Both the position numbers and the translations under genes were made by a program. 64,000 bases of DNA from Photobacterium aphoticum. Its GTDB lineage: Bacteria; Pseudomonadota; Gammaproteobacteria; Enterobacterales; Vibrionaceae. The notes beneath the pieces were generated by a model that made no database searches, had not been told where the DNA came from, and saw nothing but the letters and a program-made list of their open reading frames with translations. Positions within the stretch are counted from its first letter, which is position 1. The number at the start of each line of letters is the position of its first letter. This document shows positions 7,320 to 16,308 of this stretch, piece after piece. Where the stretch lies: NCBI RefSeq assembly GCF_001029435.1, contig NZ_LDOV01000016.1, positions 124,001 to 188,000 on the forward strand, in the 5' to 3' direction.

Positions 7320-9404
7320 TTAGCGGGAACATGCTCCACCGGCTTGCCAAGCATGTTCCCACGCCCAACCGGTTCCTGGAATATACGCCCCACCCAATGA
7401 ACACCAACCCGCTACGTTGCAGGTGTAGTTGTCACCTTGATGGCTGACCACGTCCCCTGCGGCATAATTGCCATTCACATCATAAACGGGACAAGCTCCC
7501 TCACCCGGAGGATCCGGATTCACCGGCGGCTCTTGGCCATCCGCTAGCCCCAGATCATCCCAGGCATCAGACCAATACGCGCTACTGCCCGGCGCATACT
7601 GGCTCAGCGCACACCAGCTGGTCACAGGCCACGGTTTACACTGGTAAACATGCCCGTCGCTTGCCAGCACCTTATCACCCGCTTGATACAGCGTACCCGC
7701 GACATATAGCGGGTACTCACCACTGGCCGCTTTTACCGTCACGATACGTACTTTTTCGCTCGTTAAACCTTTATTTTCCACCACATACCGCAATGTATAA
7801 CGCCCCGCCACTTGCGTGTTCACGTCACCCACGACGCGTAATTTCTCGGTGATATCCTGCCCATGACCATCTTGTGCGCTGATACCCGCCAATGGATCAA
7901 ACACACTGTTCAGTGCAATTTCACTGTCTGCTACGCCGACAATCACAGGCGCTTTCACTGCATCGGTGTCTTCTTTTTGCAGGGTGATGACGGACAATGA
8001 ATACGCAGGGACACGTACGCCATCCGTTTGATGTGCCGTCGTACGCTGCCAAGCCTGATCCGGATCGGTCACGGCTGTCGGCCAGCCACTGTGAATGTCT
8101 TGCGAATACGTGTCGATGGTGTACTCATCGGCCAATGGCAAATCATCCAACGTAATATTCACGGCACTTTCGACAGGCAGTTTGTTCACCACAAACACCT
8201 TCACGGTGTCTTTTCCGTTCACGGCCTTGGCAATCACACCCGGCAAATTCGGGGCTAACTCAGCGGCCACACTGGAGGTCGTAAACACATCAGCGTCTTT
8301 AAACACCTCAAAGAGCTTGGCATACATGATCCCGGTCGGCGTGATATACGTCTGTTTCCCCTGGGTATACATCAGCGATTGCGCCTGATTGCTATCGCTA
8401 TGGTAGAGCATGTGGATCCCGGCTTGTTGCACCACGCCATCGTGGATATTGCCTTCCAACAAGGCCATGAAAACATCCGCATAAGCCAACACACTCAGGA
8501 AAGATTCCGGCGCTTCCTGCACCCCCCATTCCGAGATCAACACTGGCGTATTACCAAACGTTTCACGGTATTCGGCAATGTTATGACGGGTCTTCTTGTA
8601 GGCATCAATCAGCGTTTTTCCGCTGCTTAACGTCAAATCACTGTTCCAGACAGAGATATAGTTATGCATGATGGTCGCGTCATAATACGTTTCACGGGAC
8701 AGGGTTTCTGACCAGCTGCCCACGTCATAACTCAAATGGTTAATGTTCGCGGCGATCTTGATGTCTGGCGCGATCTTGCGGATCGCCTGCGTCAGAGATT
8801 GAGTATGTTTGATGTATTGATTCACATCCGGATTATTCGGCCCATTCGAGGAATACCCGTACGCCTGAGCAGGGAAGTAGTTTTCATTCCCCAGTTCAAT
8901 CCACTTGATAGGCAGTTGATCATTCAAACGTTTCTTCAGGCGATTTTCCGTTGCGGTGACGTCATCATGCATCACGTTAAACATCAGCGTTGCGGTCGCG
9001 TTTTGCTCCTTCACCAAGCTCTGATAGCCCGGATACCCAAAACGCCAACCGGCCAAGAATGCCTTTTCACGGCTTGGCGATTGGAAGGTTGATGGATCAT
9101 CATGATAACCATCAGTACGGTGGTCATAATAATTGCCGACGGTTCCGCCCGGAAAACGCATATTAGTCATAGGGAAATGGGTTTTAATAGCATCGCGCAC
9201 CACCGCATCAGACCAAGAATAATCGGCCCAAGAGAAATGGCTGTTGGATGACAACAAGTCGTTTTCAAACGCGACAACCGCTTCGCTGCTGAGCGTTAAC
9301 GTCACTGACATATCTTCCGGCACCGGGTACGGGAACACATACGGCGACGCTTCTGGACGCTGATTAAGAGAAGGCCGGCAAGCGCATACTAAAACGCCCT
9401 TCAC
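7320..9404 (-). pseudogene. Secreted clan GH-A glycosidase, catalytic and C-terminal part (downstream of a frame break)
   Basis: The open frame holds a TIM-barrel glycosidase with the two carboxylates expected of clan GH-A (GH51/GH39/GH79-like): WIELGNENY (acid/base Glu) and PVLISEWGV (nucleophile Glu). MRFPGGTVGNYYDHR near the start is a typical substrate-cleft segment. An Ig-like domain follows (about 500-575), then two CBM5/12-type chitin-binding modules with the YxxGDxV...YxC...W pattern, separated by a proline-rich linker. The frame has no credible start: the first possible one is a GTG at 9404 without a ribosome-binding site, and it has no signal peptide. The missing N-terminus is in the next frame upstream. 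One extra base between LPAFS and LNQRPEAS would explain this. It may be a real mutation or a sequencing error. The exact GH family is not certain. Confidence 0.65.
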
Positions 9405-9903
9405 TGTTTTGGAAACCGATTTCTAAGGTCAGCTCATCCAGCCCAAGCGTATGGAATTGATCCACCGAGCAGGAATCAATATGCCATTGGTTTTCAAGTG
9501 AATTGCGCAGATTACACGCCTTCAGGCTTTTGCCGTTTCCATCCGCAATCCGTAACTTTGGGGCGTCCCACAACTTGTCACCTAAAACAATATCTTCAAG
9601 GTACAAGTCACCGGAGAAAAACACTTCACGCTGGGTGCGATCGACTGGAATTTTGATCGTCGCTCGGTGGTACTGCCCTTTTTGCCCCGTTAATGTCAGC
9701 GTGCCCGCATGCTCATCAAACTGGGCATTGGCGGGAAACAACCAACGCCCCGTCTCGAAGCTGATGTCATTCATTGCACTCTTTACCACCATGACATCCG
9801 AGGCATCGCTGTTACCGCCCGCAAAAGTGACGCCACTCCACCCCATGAGGGTGAGCAGCAGTAGTGTGTTTGCTTTCATGTTTACTTTTCTTTGTGTCTT
9901 CAT
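9364..9903 (-). pseudogene. N-terminal part of the same secreted glycosidase (signal peptide plus beta-sandwich)
   Basis: These 179 codons begin MKTQRKVNMKANTLLLLTL and continue to a cleavage-like VTFAGG, an ordinary Sec signal peptide. The rest (ISFETGRWLFPANAQFDEH, REVFFSGDLYLEDIVLG, RIADGNGKSLKACN) looks like a beta-sandwich carbohydrate-binding or N-terminal accessory domain. The frame ends in TAA at 9364 right after LPAFS, overlapping the other frame by 41 bases, and the sense continues in the +1 frame as LNQRPEASPYVFP. A GGAGG lies 13 bases before the chosen ATG; the ATG at 9879 is an alternative. Together the two parts would give an enzyme of roughly 860 residues. No recognised frameshift stimulator was found, so a broken gene or an assembly error is more likely than programmed frameshifting. 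Confidence 0.6.
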
Positions 9904-10010
9904 GTGAGTCTCTTTTCCTCCCGCTATCCTTCCTGTACTCAACTTTCTTATCGCTGCTTTCTCAACGCAGCTTTTTCATCACGGAGCCTTTCATTTCACC
10001 GCCCGTCGGC

Positions 10011-10349
10011 TTACACAAATCCGTGCGACATCGGCGACAACAAATACATCAACACACTCAGACCTGCCCCTGTCAGGGCACATAAGCCCAATTGCAGCAT
10101 GCATTTTTTGGCAGGCGCGATTTTTTTACGCCATACCATGACGACAACCATCAAAAGCGCGAGCGGGATAACCAACCCATAAGGGGTCATCAGGTGATCA
10201 AGCAGCCAGGAATCCATGAACAAGGGAGAGTGGGGATAGAGAGATTCACTGATTGACGCATATTGCTCTCGCGAAATCATGACAAACGCCATGCCGAGTA
10301 ATAACAACACCTGAATCAGTGAAAGGACAACATTGAATACCTTGAGCAT
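10011..10349 (-). CDS. Small predicted inner-membrane protein, unknown
   Basis: A 112-residue hydrophobic protein I do not recognise. It has three likely membrane helices: residues about 1-24 (MLKVFNVVLSLIQVLLLLGM), about 55-75 (GLVIPLALLMVVVMVW) and about 88-106. A basic KKIAPAKK loop separates helices two and three, which by the positive-inside rule would face the cytoplasm. The start is uncertain: a GTG at 10397 would add 16 residues, and neither start has a clear ribosome-binding site. It lies downstream of the GNAT gene on the same strand, with about 225 bases between them that show no feature. Confidence 0.5.
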   Translation of the reverse strand: MLKVFNVVLSLIQVLLLLGMAFVMISREQYASISESLYPHSPLFMDSWLLDHLMTPYGLVIPLALLMVVVMVWRKKIAPAKKCMLQLGLCALTGAGLSVLMYLLSPMSHGFV

Positions 10350-10574
10350 AAGGAAAAGAGACGGTGAGTGAATAATGGAATATTGAACCCCACCCACGCC
10401 CGGTTAGTGAGCAGTTGATGAATAATTATGGAGCAACCTCAAACTCTTCTTTGATACGCGTTCAAGTACACGCATGATTACGTGCTATATCAGCCCCTTT
10501 CTATTGGCACTTGGCGCTTGCTTGCGAAGCCATGTTGGTGTGTGGACGTGTTGGATTTATAAGAAAGCCCCGCA

Positions 10575-11120
10575 CTAAAACGGTATGCCCACTAACTGCA
10601 CGTCACCGCTCGGCCATGGGGAGGTTAACGGTAGATACATACCGTGGCTGATGGTCACCCACTCCCCTTCACGGTTAAGCAGTTGCAGGTTATTCGCCTC
10701 TTTGTAGCCGCTGCCTTGGTAGAATTGCGTTTCACCAAACAGCAGCGCAAAGGCATCACCAGCCGCTTGGCGGTCATGATGCACGCGCGCCAGCATTTGT
10801 TTTACCCAGCCTTGCTGGCGATACGCCGGTAGCACACACACTTCGGCCATTCCACTGATGGCGAACGGAACGCCTTCGCTGACCACGGTTTTTTCATGCA
10901 CGGCCACTTGGCCCACTAACTCATTGTCGGTGTTCCACAATAAATAGCGATGTTGCGGCTTATCCTTGGCATAACGTTGCGTACGAAAGATGGCGTCCCC
11001 TTCGCCGGTAAAACAGGTACTGAGTAACGTACGCAGCTTTTTATCTAAGATTTCGTCGACGTCGTCATCCCGCTTGTATTCAATAAACAGGGATTCCACA
11101 TCCAAACATTCTACGTACAT
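10575..11120 (-). CDS. GNAT family N-acetyltransferase
   Basis: A 181-residue acetyl-CoA-dependent acyltransferase. The acetyl-CoA pyrophosphate-binding motif is visible as VCVLPAYRQQGWVKQML (matching the R/Q-x-x-G-x-G/A pattern, with Trp in the last position). It is preceded by ISGMAEVCV (strand beta-4) and followed by ALLFGETQFYQGSGYKEA, the C-terminal strand and helix. The N-terminal YVECLDVESLFIEYKR precedes the fold. Substrate cannot be told. The start is backed by AGGAAG seven bases upstream. No partner gene is adjacent. Confidence 0.8.
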   Translation of the reverse strand: MYVECLDVESLFIEYKRDDDVDEILDKKLRTLLSTCFTGEGDAIFRTQRYAKDKPQHRYLLWNTDNELVGQVAVHEKTVVSEGVPFAISGMAEVCVLPAYRQQGWVKQMLARVHHDRQAAGDAFALLFGETQFYQGSGYKEANNLQLLNREGEWVTISHGMYLPLTSPWPSGDVQLVGIPF

Positions 11121-11259
11121 TGTTGATCTTCCTGATATTCAGCCATTATTTGCCAGCGATACCACACTCTTCTTCGACAACTCAATAGCCAGTCTGACAT
11201 TCACTGACTGGCCTCACAGTTTTCAACCGCGTCATAAAAACAGAAAGATTAAAAAGCGA

Positions 11260-11295
11260 TAAAAAAACAGCGTGTCGAGTCTCCTCAACACGCTG
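11260..11295 (-). terminator. Terminator of the glutathione-synthetase-like gene
   Basis: CAGCGTGTCGAG (11268-11279) pairs with CTCAACACGCTG (11284-11295) with one mismatch; read on the minus strand it runs into seven T residues (11261-11267). Confidence 0.8.
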
Positions 11296-11360
11296 CTTGC
11301 AGTTATGTGGCTTCATGTACCTTATGTACTTAAGGGGCCAATACGTCCTATTCGGCGGTA

Positions 11361-12851
11361 TTAATCAATCAAGGTAAGTGAGTCCAAAATACCTTTGCCG
11401 CTGTGGATCCCGCCTTCGTTTTCACTGGCCGGTTTACTGCGGATCAAATAGCCGGCGTAGCCGTCCAGCTCTGTCACCGGCTCTCCGTTAAAGTACGCCG
11501 TGAACAAGCCAATTTCGCTGACCAAATCTGTCACCAAGCTTGGCTGGCTGTCACGCACGGCCACGGTCGGTACTTCACGTTCGTGCGGGTATAAACGCTG
11601 CATCAATGCCCAGGCGTCGTAATCTTCTTCTGGCAGTTGTGCCAGTTTCTCGGCAATCTCGGCGCCAAACACACAGTGACCGCCGCCTTCGCCTTGGTTT
11701 TTCAACACCCACTCTTCCTGACGCGCTTCGTGCGTAAACCACGCAATGTTCTGGGCATTCACGGGTTTCATGTCTGCCAACACGCTTTGCACGAGTTCGG
11801 CTTCCGCTAACGTCAGCCCCCAACGGGCGTAGTCTGCCGCTGGCATCATGGTCAGGTGCATCTGCATGGCTTTACTGGTCGCCAGTTGCTGGCTGAATGT
11901 CGCGTTCACGGCAACTTGGTGTTGCTCAATGAACAAGCGTGTCTGGCTTAATGTGTGGCAGCAAATCGCCTCATTGAGCTCTGGGGCACAGTAGTCGCTA
12001 TACTGATAACCGGCACGTAAATACACCACGTCAATCGGGCCAATATCCGCCAACAACAAACGTTGATCAGCACCGGTGCTCAGTTGATTGCTCAATTGTT
12101 CAAAGGTACGGCGCACCGTGCGCACACCCAATTGCTGCAACGCCACTTCCAGCAAATGCTGATCATACACATTGTCTTCGTTTTTCTGCACCACCATCAG
12201 GAAGGTCGGTTTCCCTTCACCGTGAAAGTCAGCCTGAATACGGCGGGCCGTGGTCGCAATGGCGTATGCCAGTTGGTTCAACCCTTGGTTGTCGGCAGGG
12301 GTGGCGTTGTTATCTTCCAGCCAGTTTTGGTATACCTGCGGCCACTGCTCTTGCAGGTAAGCATGAAACTCCGTCGCACGCTGACCAAACGGCCCCATGC
12401 CTGCGGCAATGCCGTTAAATTCGATCACTTTGGCACCGTGCTGGCGATCATCCATAAAGTCGGTACGCATCAATAACAACGGCTGACGCGCCGGTGTTAA
12501 ACGGGCGTCAGACGTACCGTGCGCCTGCTGGTGCAATTGCATTAAGCGACCAAAAAACGGATCCGCATTGGCCATGTTACCCAAGGTCGCTTGCAGGAAG
12601 TCGTGATCTTCAGACACCCCGCTGATCAGCTTGGTGATAAGTGGCGTCACACGACGTAAATGCTGATACACCTCGCGCTCCATCGTCATCGGCGCCAGGC
12701 TAAACGGGCAATGACGTGCGGTATTGTCGGCTTGGCGAAACGCCACCCCATGCATGATGGCCCATTCGCAGGCATCTTCAATCATGGAGGGAGAAGGGAA
12801 AGGCATCAGTTCATTATTCGTCTGTTCTTTACGCATCATCGTGCTACTCAT
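11361..12851 (-). CDS. Eukaryotic-type glutathione synthetase homologue (ATP-grasp ligase)
   Basis: A 496-residue protein that resembles eukaryotic glutathione synthetase, not bacterial GshB. The family adds glycine to gamma-glutamylcysteine using ATP. Landmarks are the N-terminal ACEWAIMHGVAF, the middle DVVYLRAGYQYSDY, the glycine-rich ATP-grasp loop in KNQGEGGGHCVFG (family form KPQREGGGNN), LMQRLYP where the family has the MEKI segment, and the C-terminal GYAGYLIRSK followed by EGGIHSGKGILD, which matches the A-loop and GxxxGxAVLD end of the human enzyme. Length fits (human 474). The Arg of the glycine-rich loop is replaced by Gly, so substrate or activity may differ. Transcribed alone with its own terminator, 361 bases downstream of the Lrp-type regulator gene on the same strand. 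Start taken at MSSTMMRK; a longer frame exists to 12917. Confidence 0.75.
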   Translation of the reverse strand: MSSTMMRKEQTNNELMPFPSPSMIEDACEWAIMHGVAFRQADNTARHCPFSLAPMTMEREVYQHLRRVTPLITKLISGVSEDHDFLQATLGNMANADPFFGRLMQLHQQAHGTSDARLTPARQPLLLMRTDFMDDRQHGAKVIEFNGIAAGMGPFGQRATEFHAYLQEQWPQVYQNWLEDNNATPADNQGLNQLAYAIATTARRIQADFHGEGKPTFLMVVQKNEDNVYDQHLLEVALQQLGVRTVRRTFEQLSNQLSTGADQRLLLADIGPIDVVYLRAGYQYSDYCAPELNEAICCHTLSQTRLFIEQHQVAVNATFSQQLATSKAMQMHLTMMPAADYARWGLTLAEAELVQSVLADMKPVNAQNIAWFTHEARQEEWVLKNQGEGGGHCVFGAEIAEKLAQLPEEDYDAWALMQRLYPHEREVPTVAVRDSQPSLVTDLVSEIGLFTAYFNGEPVTELDGYAGYLIRSKPASENEGGIHSGKGILDSLTLID

Positions 12852-13212
12852 CACTACAACTCTATTCGGTATCGCTGTCAGACCCTCATTGAAATCATAG
12901 GGGAAGGCTGACAGCATTTACTGAATAAGACGTTGGTCGATGCAAAAAGACGAGAAAAAGACGAAAAACTTTTCGATTTTTATCGAAATATTTAGCGCCG
13001 ATGCTTATTCACAGTGTCGCTTCTCTTCAGATCCCCAAAAAAACCGTCAACAAAATGTGACTCAGATTTGTCGTGCGATCAAAAAAGTGAACGGCGAATA
13101 AAATAATCCGCCCTCAAAAGCCGTTACCCATGAGAAATTTTCTCACCACATAAACGGGATATCGCTCACGACACGCCCTTCAACGATGCTTTTGTGCCTA
13201 TGCCGAATGCGC
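12852..13212. promoter_or_regulatory. Intergenic region with hairpin and Lrp-site-like dyad
   Basis: No gene is seen. A small hairpin TTTCGAT/ATCGAAA (12971-12988) and a perfect 15-bp dyad TGAGAAATTTTCTCA (13131-13145) are present. The dyad recurs with one change at 13697-13711 on the other side of the Lrp gene. The promoter of the glutathione-synthetase-like gene should lie here. Confidence 0.5.
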
Positions 13213-13695
13213 TTAATACGCGGGTTCACACTGCGGGATAGGTGTATCCAGAGTAGCTTTGACACGGTCCATCACCACGATGGTACGAAACCATTTCACG
13301 TTCGGGTTGTTATAGAACAAACGTCCACTTATTGCTTCATATTCCGCCATGTTGGCCACGGTTAATATCAGCATAAAATCCGCCTCTCCCGTCACGTAAT
13401 AACATTGCTGGATCTCCGGCCCTGAAAATGAACGCTTAAGGTCTTCCATATCAGAGGCTTGCGTTCGCACCGCATGCACTTCGACCATGATAGTGATGAT
13501 TTGTCCCACCTTTTCCGGCGCGATCACAGCCGTATTCGCCTGAATCACGCCGTTTTCTTCCAAGCGTTTGATTCGGCGCTGTACCGATGCCGTCGACAAG
13601 TGAACTTGCTCGGCAACAATGCGCAAGGGGGTGGTGTTGTCTTTTTGCAAAATAGAAAGGATGGCGCGATCAAAGTTATCAACTAACTGGTTCAT
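13213..13695 (-). CDS. Lrp/AsnC family transcriptional regulator
   Basis: A 160-residue regulator of the feast/famine type. The N-terminal winged helix-turn-helix runs DNFDRAILSILQKDNTTPLRIVAEQVHLSTASVQRRIKRLEENG; it is shown here in part: LSTASVQRRIKRLEENGVI is the recognition region. The C-terminal RAM ligand-binding domain includes YYVTGEADFMLILTV, the usual GDYDFLL-type ligand loop, and ends near TIVVMDRVK. Such proteins sense amino acids and form octamers. It is transcribed away from the C-S lyase operon, and a 15-bp dyad overlaps its start codon, so it probably controls itself and the divergent operon. Start chosen at MNQLVDNF; the frame is open 54 bases further. Confidence 0.88.
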   Translation of the reverse strand: MNQLVDNFDRAILSILQKDNTTPLRIVAEQVHLSTASVQRRIKRLEENGVIQANTAVIAPEKVGQIITIMVEVHAVRTQASDMEDLKRSFSGPEIQQCYYVTGEADFMLILTVANMAEYEAISGRLFYNNPNVKWFRTIVVMDRVKATLDTPIPQCEPAY

Positions 13696-13696
13696 G

Positions 13697-13711
13697 TGAA
13701 AAATTTTCTCA
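13697..13711. promoter_or_regulatory. Putative Lrp-family operator between divergent promoters
   Basis: TGAAAAATTTTCTCA differs by one base from the perfect dyad TGAGAAATTTTCTCA at 13131-13145. This 15-bp form with an AT centre is what Lrp/AsnC proteins commonly bind. It sits directly upstream of the regulator start (13695) and about 90 bases upstream of the lyase start. Confidence 0.5.
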
Positions 13712-13800
13712 AAAGCACCCGCTTTTTCGAGCGCAATTATCAAGGTCAACGAAATATTATGGCCAGCATATTCAGTCCATTACCGATTTGGAGCACACAT

Positions 13801-14958
13801 ATGCATTGGCATAGCAAACTTGTACAACCACAGACTTTGGCGGCGCCGGGGTTTAAATCTTTAGCAACCCCAACCCATCGTGGTTCAACGGTATTGTTTG
13901 ATAAACAAGCGGATGTGGTTGATGCCTGGGACCAAGCAAAAGGTGGTTACAGCTATGGCCTGTACGGTACACCAACTACGTTGGAATTATCGGGACGTAT
14001 TGCACAATTAGAAGGCGCACTTCACAGTTTTGTGGTGCCAGGCGGCCAAGCAGCGATTGCACTGGTGTATTTCGCGCTTTGCCAAGCGGGCAGCCACGCG
14101 TTGGTACCACACAGTGCTTACGGTCCGAACAAAGAGATGGCACAAGGCCTGTTAAAAGGATTGGGCATTGATGTTGAACCTTATGATCCGCTGATTGGCG
14201 CTGGCATTGCTGACCTTATCCGTGACAACACGGCCTTGATCTGGGTAGAAAGCCCGGGCTCAGTGACCATGGAAATTCAGGACGTACCGGCTATCTGTGC
14301 GGCAGCGCATGAAAAAGGCGCCTTAGTGGCGATTGATAACACCTACGCAGCGGGCGTGCTGTTCGATGCGTTTGCCCATGGCGTCGATATCAACATGCAA
14401 GCGTTGACCAAATACGTCGGCGGCCACAGTGATCTGCTGCTTGGCACGGTGTCTGTCAATTCCGAAGCCCTGAAACAAAAAGTCGGCGCGACCTACAAGC
14501 AACTTGGCCTGGCTGTTTCCCCTGACGATTGCAGCCTGGCATTACGCGGCCTGCAAACGCTGGGTTTGCGTCTGGCGCACCTTGAAAAATCCACCCTGAC
14601 CGTGGCGGAGTGGTTATCAAATCACCCTGCGGTCGCCGAGATTTTCCACCCAGCGTTCCCGTCTTGCCCGGGGCATGAGATTTGGAAACGTGATTTCACA
14701 GGCTCCAGCAGCGTCTTCTCATTCATGTTCACGGAAGACTACAGCGCAGAGCAGGTGGAAGCCTTCATCAACACCCTTGAGATGTTCAAGATCGGCATGA
14801 GCTGGGGCGGCGTCACCAGCCTAGCACTGGTTTACCCGAATATTGAACGTCCAGGGAAAGATTACGCGGGTCGCCTTGTGCGTCTGAATATCGGCCTTGA
14901 ATACACCGAAGAGCTGATTGCCGATCTGGACCGTGCCCTGACCGCGATCACCCGTTAA
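13801..14958 (+). CDS. PLP-dependent Cys/Met metabolism enzyme (cystathionine beta-lyase-like)
   Basis: A 385-residue fold-type I PLP enzyme of the Cys/Met metabolism family, which cleaves or replaces C-S bonds (cystathionine beta-lyase, methionine gamma-lyase). Landmarks: YSYGLYGTPTTLELSGRIAQLEGA near the N-terminus (shown in part as YGTPTTLELSGR), the PGGQAA helix, LIWVESPGS, VAIDNTYAAG (the Asp that pairs with the pyridine nitrogen), and QALTKYVGGHSDLLLG with the Schiff-base Lys. The start with MHWHSKL is chosen because GGAG lies seven bases upstream; two earlier in-frame ATGs (13696, 13759) overlap the putative Lrp site or lack spacing. It is first in a run of six same-strand genes. The substrate is not certain from sequence. 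Confidence 0.85.
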   Translation: MHWHSKLVQPQTLAAPGFKSLATPTHRGSTVLFDKQADVVDAWDQAKGGYSYGLYGTPTTLELSGRIAQLEGALHSFVVPGGQAAIALVYFALCQAGSHALVPHSAYGPNKEMAQGLLKGLGIDVEPYDPLIGAGIADLIRDNTALIWVESPGSVTMEIQDVPAICAAAHEKGALVAIDNTYAAGVLFDAFAHGVDINMQALTKYVGGHSDLLLGTVSVNSEALKQKVGATYKQLGLAVSPDDCSLALRGLQTLGLRLAHLEKSTLTVAEWLSNHPAVAEIFHPAFPSCPGHEIWKRDFTGSSSVFSFMFTEDYSAEQVEAFINTLEMFKIGMSWGGVTSLALVYPNIERPGKDYAGRLVRLNIGLEYTEELIADLDRALTAITR

Positions 14959-14984
14959 TTCATTCGTTTTTGCAAGCCCAGATC

Positions 14985-15040
14985 CTTTCGCGTCAAGGTC
15001 GATGCCGCCCCCTCATTCGGCATCTTCCTTGTGGCGAAAG
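14985..15040 (+). other. Long interrupted stem-loop between lyase and M24 genes
   Basis: Three consecutive perfect stem blocks face each other: CTTTCGC (14985-14991) with GCGAAAG (15034-15040), CAAGG (14994-14998) with CCTTG (15027-15031), and GATGCCG (15001-15007) with CGGCATC (15018-15024). They are separated by symmetrical 2x2 internal loops and closed by a ten-base C-rich loop: 19 base pairs in 56 bases. There is no T-run, so it looks more like an RNA processing or stability element than a terminator. Confidence 0.7.
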
Positions 15041-15085
15041 CACCCTACATAACAACAACATTTGACGTGATAAAAGGTAGAAAAA

Positions 15086-16249
15086 ATGACGATGCCTACT
15101 CGTGGTTTTACCCAACAAGAATTTGAACAGCGTACCGAGCGTGCACAGAAAGTAATGCATGAGATGAAGCTCGACGCCATGATGTTCACCACCGAACCGA
15201 ACGTGCGTTACTTCACCGGTTTCCACTCTCAATTCTGGCACAGCCCAACCCGTCCTTGGTTTGTGATTGTCCCGGCCGAAGGCAAGCCGATTGCGGTTAT
15301 TCCAGAGATCGGTGCCAAAGGCATGGGCAAAACATGGATTGACGACATCATCACCTGGCCAGCCCCGCGCCCGGAAGATGACGGCATCAGCCTGGTCGCT
15401 AACGTACTGAATACCCTGCCGAGCCGCTACGGCCGTGTCGGTGCCACCTTGGGTATCGAGTCTCACCTGCGTATGCCAGTGAACAACTACCTGAAACTCA
15501 CCACCATGGTGAAAAAAGAGTTTGTTGATGTGGCACTTGCCATGCACGAACTTCGCCAAATTAAGTCGCCGGCTGAAATTGCCAAAACCCGTGAAATTTG
15601 CCGTATCACCAACGTCGGCTTCAAACGCATTCCTGAATATGCCCGTGTCGGCATGACAGAACGTGAGATCTGTAAGCAGTTCGGTATGGACATGCTACAA
15701 GCCGGTGCCGATGAATGTCCGTTCATCATCGCAGGCTCTGGCCCTGACGCGTATGACGACATCCTGATGGGCCCGACAGATCGCGTGATTGAACACGGTG
15801 ACGTACTGCTGATCGACACCGGTGCGGTATGGGATGGCTACTTCTCTGACTTTGACCGTAACTGGGCGTTCGGCACCGCGAGCGAAGAGACCAAAGCCGC
15901 CTACCGCGCCACCTACGAAGCGACCACCAAAGGCTTTGAAGCCGCCCGTCCGGGTGCCACTACCACCGACATCTACAACGCGATGTGGAAAGTGCTGGAA
16001 GCCAATGGCGCACTGGGTAACGACATCGGCCGTGTCGGCCACGGACTAGGTATGGAGCTGACAGAACGCCCATCCAATACCGCCACTGACAACACCGTAT
16101 TGAAGCCAGGCATGGTGATGACCCTTGAGCCGGGCATGGTTTACGCCCCGGGTAAAACCATGTTGCACGAAGAAAACATTGTGATCACAGAAGATGGCGC
16201 GGAATGGCTGACTGAGCGTGCTGCACCCGAGCTGATCATTATCGAGTAA
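15086..16249 (+). CDS. M24 family metallopeptidase (Xaa-Pro aminopeptidase/ectoine-hydrolase-like)
   Basis: A 387-residue pita-bread-fold enzyme. The N-terminal creatinase-like domain includes MMFTTEPNVRYFTGFHSQFW. The catalytic domain has the five metal ligands of the family: LIDTGAVWDGYFSDFDR (two Asp), GRVGHGLGME (His), TLEPGMVY (Glu) and LHEENIVIT (Glu). Family members cleave Xaa-Pro peptides, creatine or ectoine-type amides. It resembles the DoeA/ectoine hydrolase branch in length, but the other ectoine degradation genes are not here, so a dipeptide or modified amino acid is as likely. AAAGG lies nine bases before the ATG. It follows the lyase with a large hairpin in the gap and is probably co-transcribed. 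Confidence 0.85.
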   Translation: MTMPTRGFTQQEFEQRTERAQKVMHEMKLDAMMFTTEPNVRYFTGFHSQFWHSPTRPWFVIVPAEGKPIAVIPEIGAKGMGKTWIDDIITWPAPRPEDDGISLVANVLNTLPSRYGRVGATLGIESHLRMPVNNYLKLTTMVKKEFVDVALAMHELRQIKSPAEIAKTREICRITNVGFKRIPEYARVGMTEREICKQFGMDMLQAGADECPFIIAGSGPDAYDDILMGPTDRVIEHGDVLLIDTGAVWDGYFSDFDRNWAFGTASEETKAAYRATYEATTKGFEAARPGATTTDIYNAMWKVLEANGALGNDIGRVGHGLGMELTERPSNTATDNTVLKPGMVMTLEPGMVYAPGKTMLHEENIVITEDGAEWLTERAAPELIIIE

Positions 16250-16260
16250 TTTTTCGATTC

Positions 16261-16288
16261 ACTTGCCTTCATGACCATGGAGGCAAGT
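16261..16288 (+). other. Intercistronic hairpin before the first DMT permease
   Basis: ACTTGCCT (16261-16268) pairs with AGGCAAGT (16281-16288) around a 12-base loop, seven bases before the ribosome-binding AAAGGA of the next gene. Confidence 0.55.
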
Positions 16289-16308
16289 CATTACAAAGGA
16301 ATACTGTG

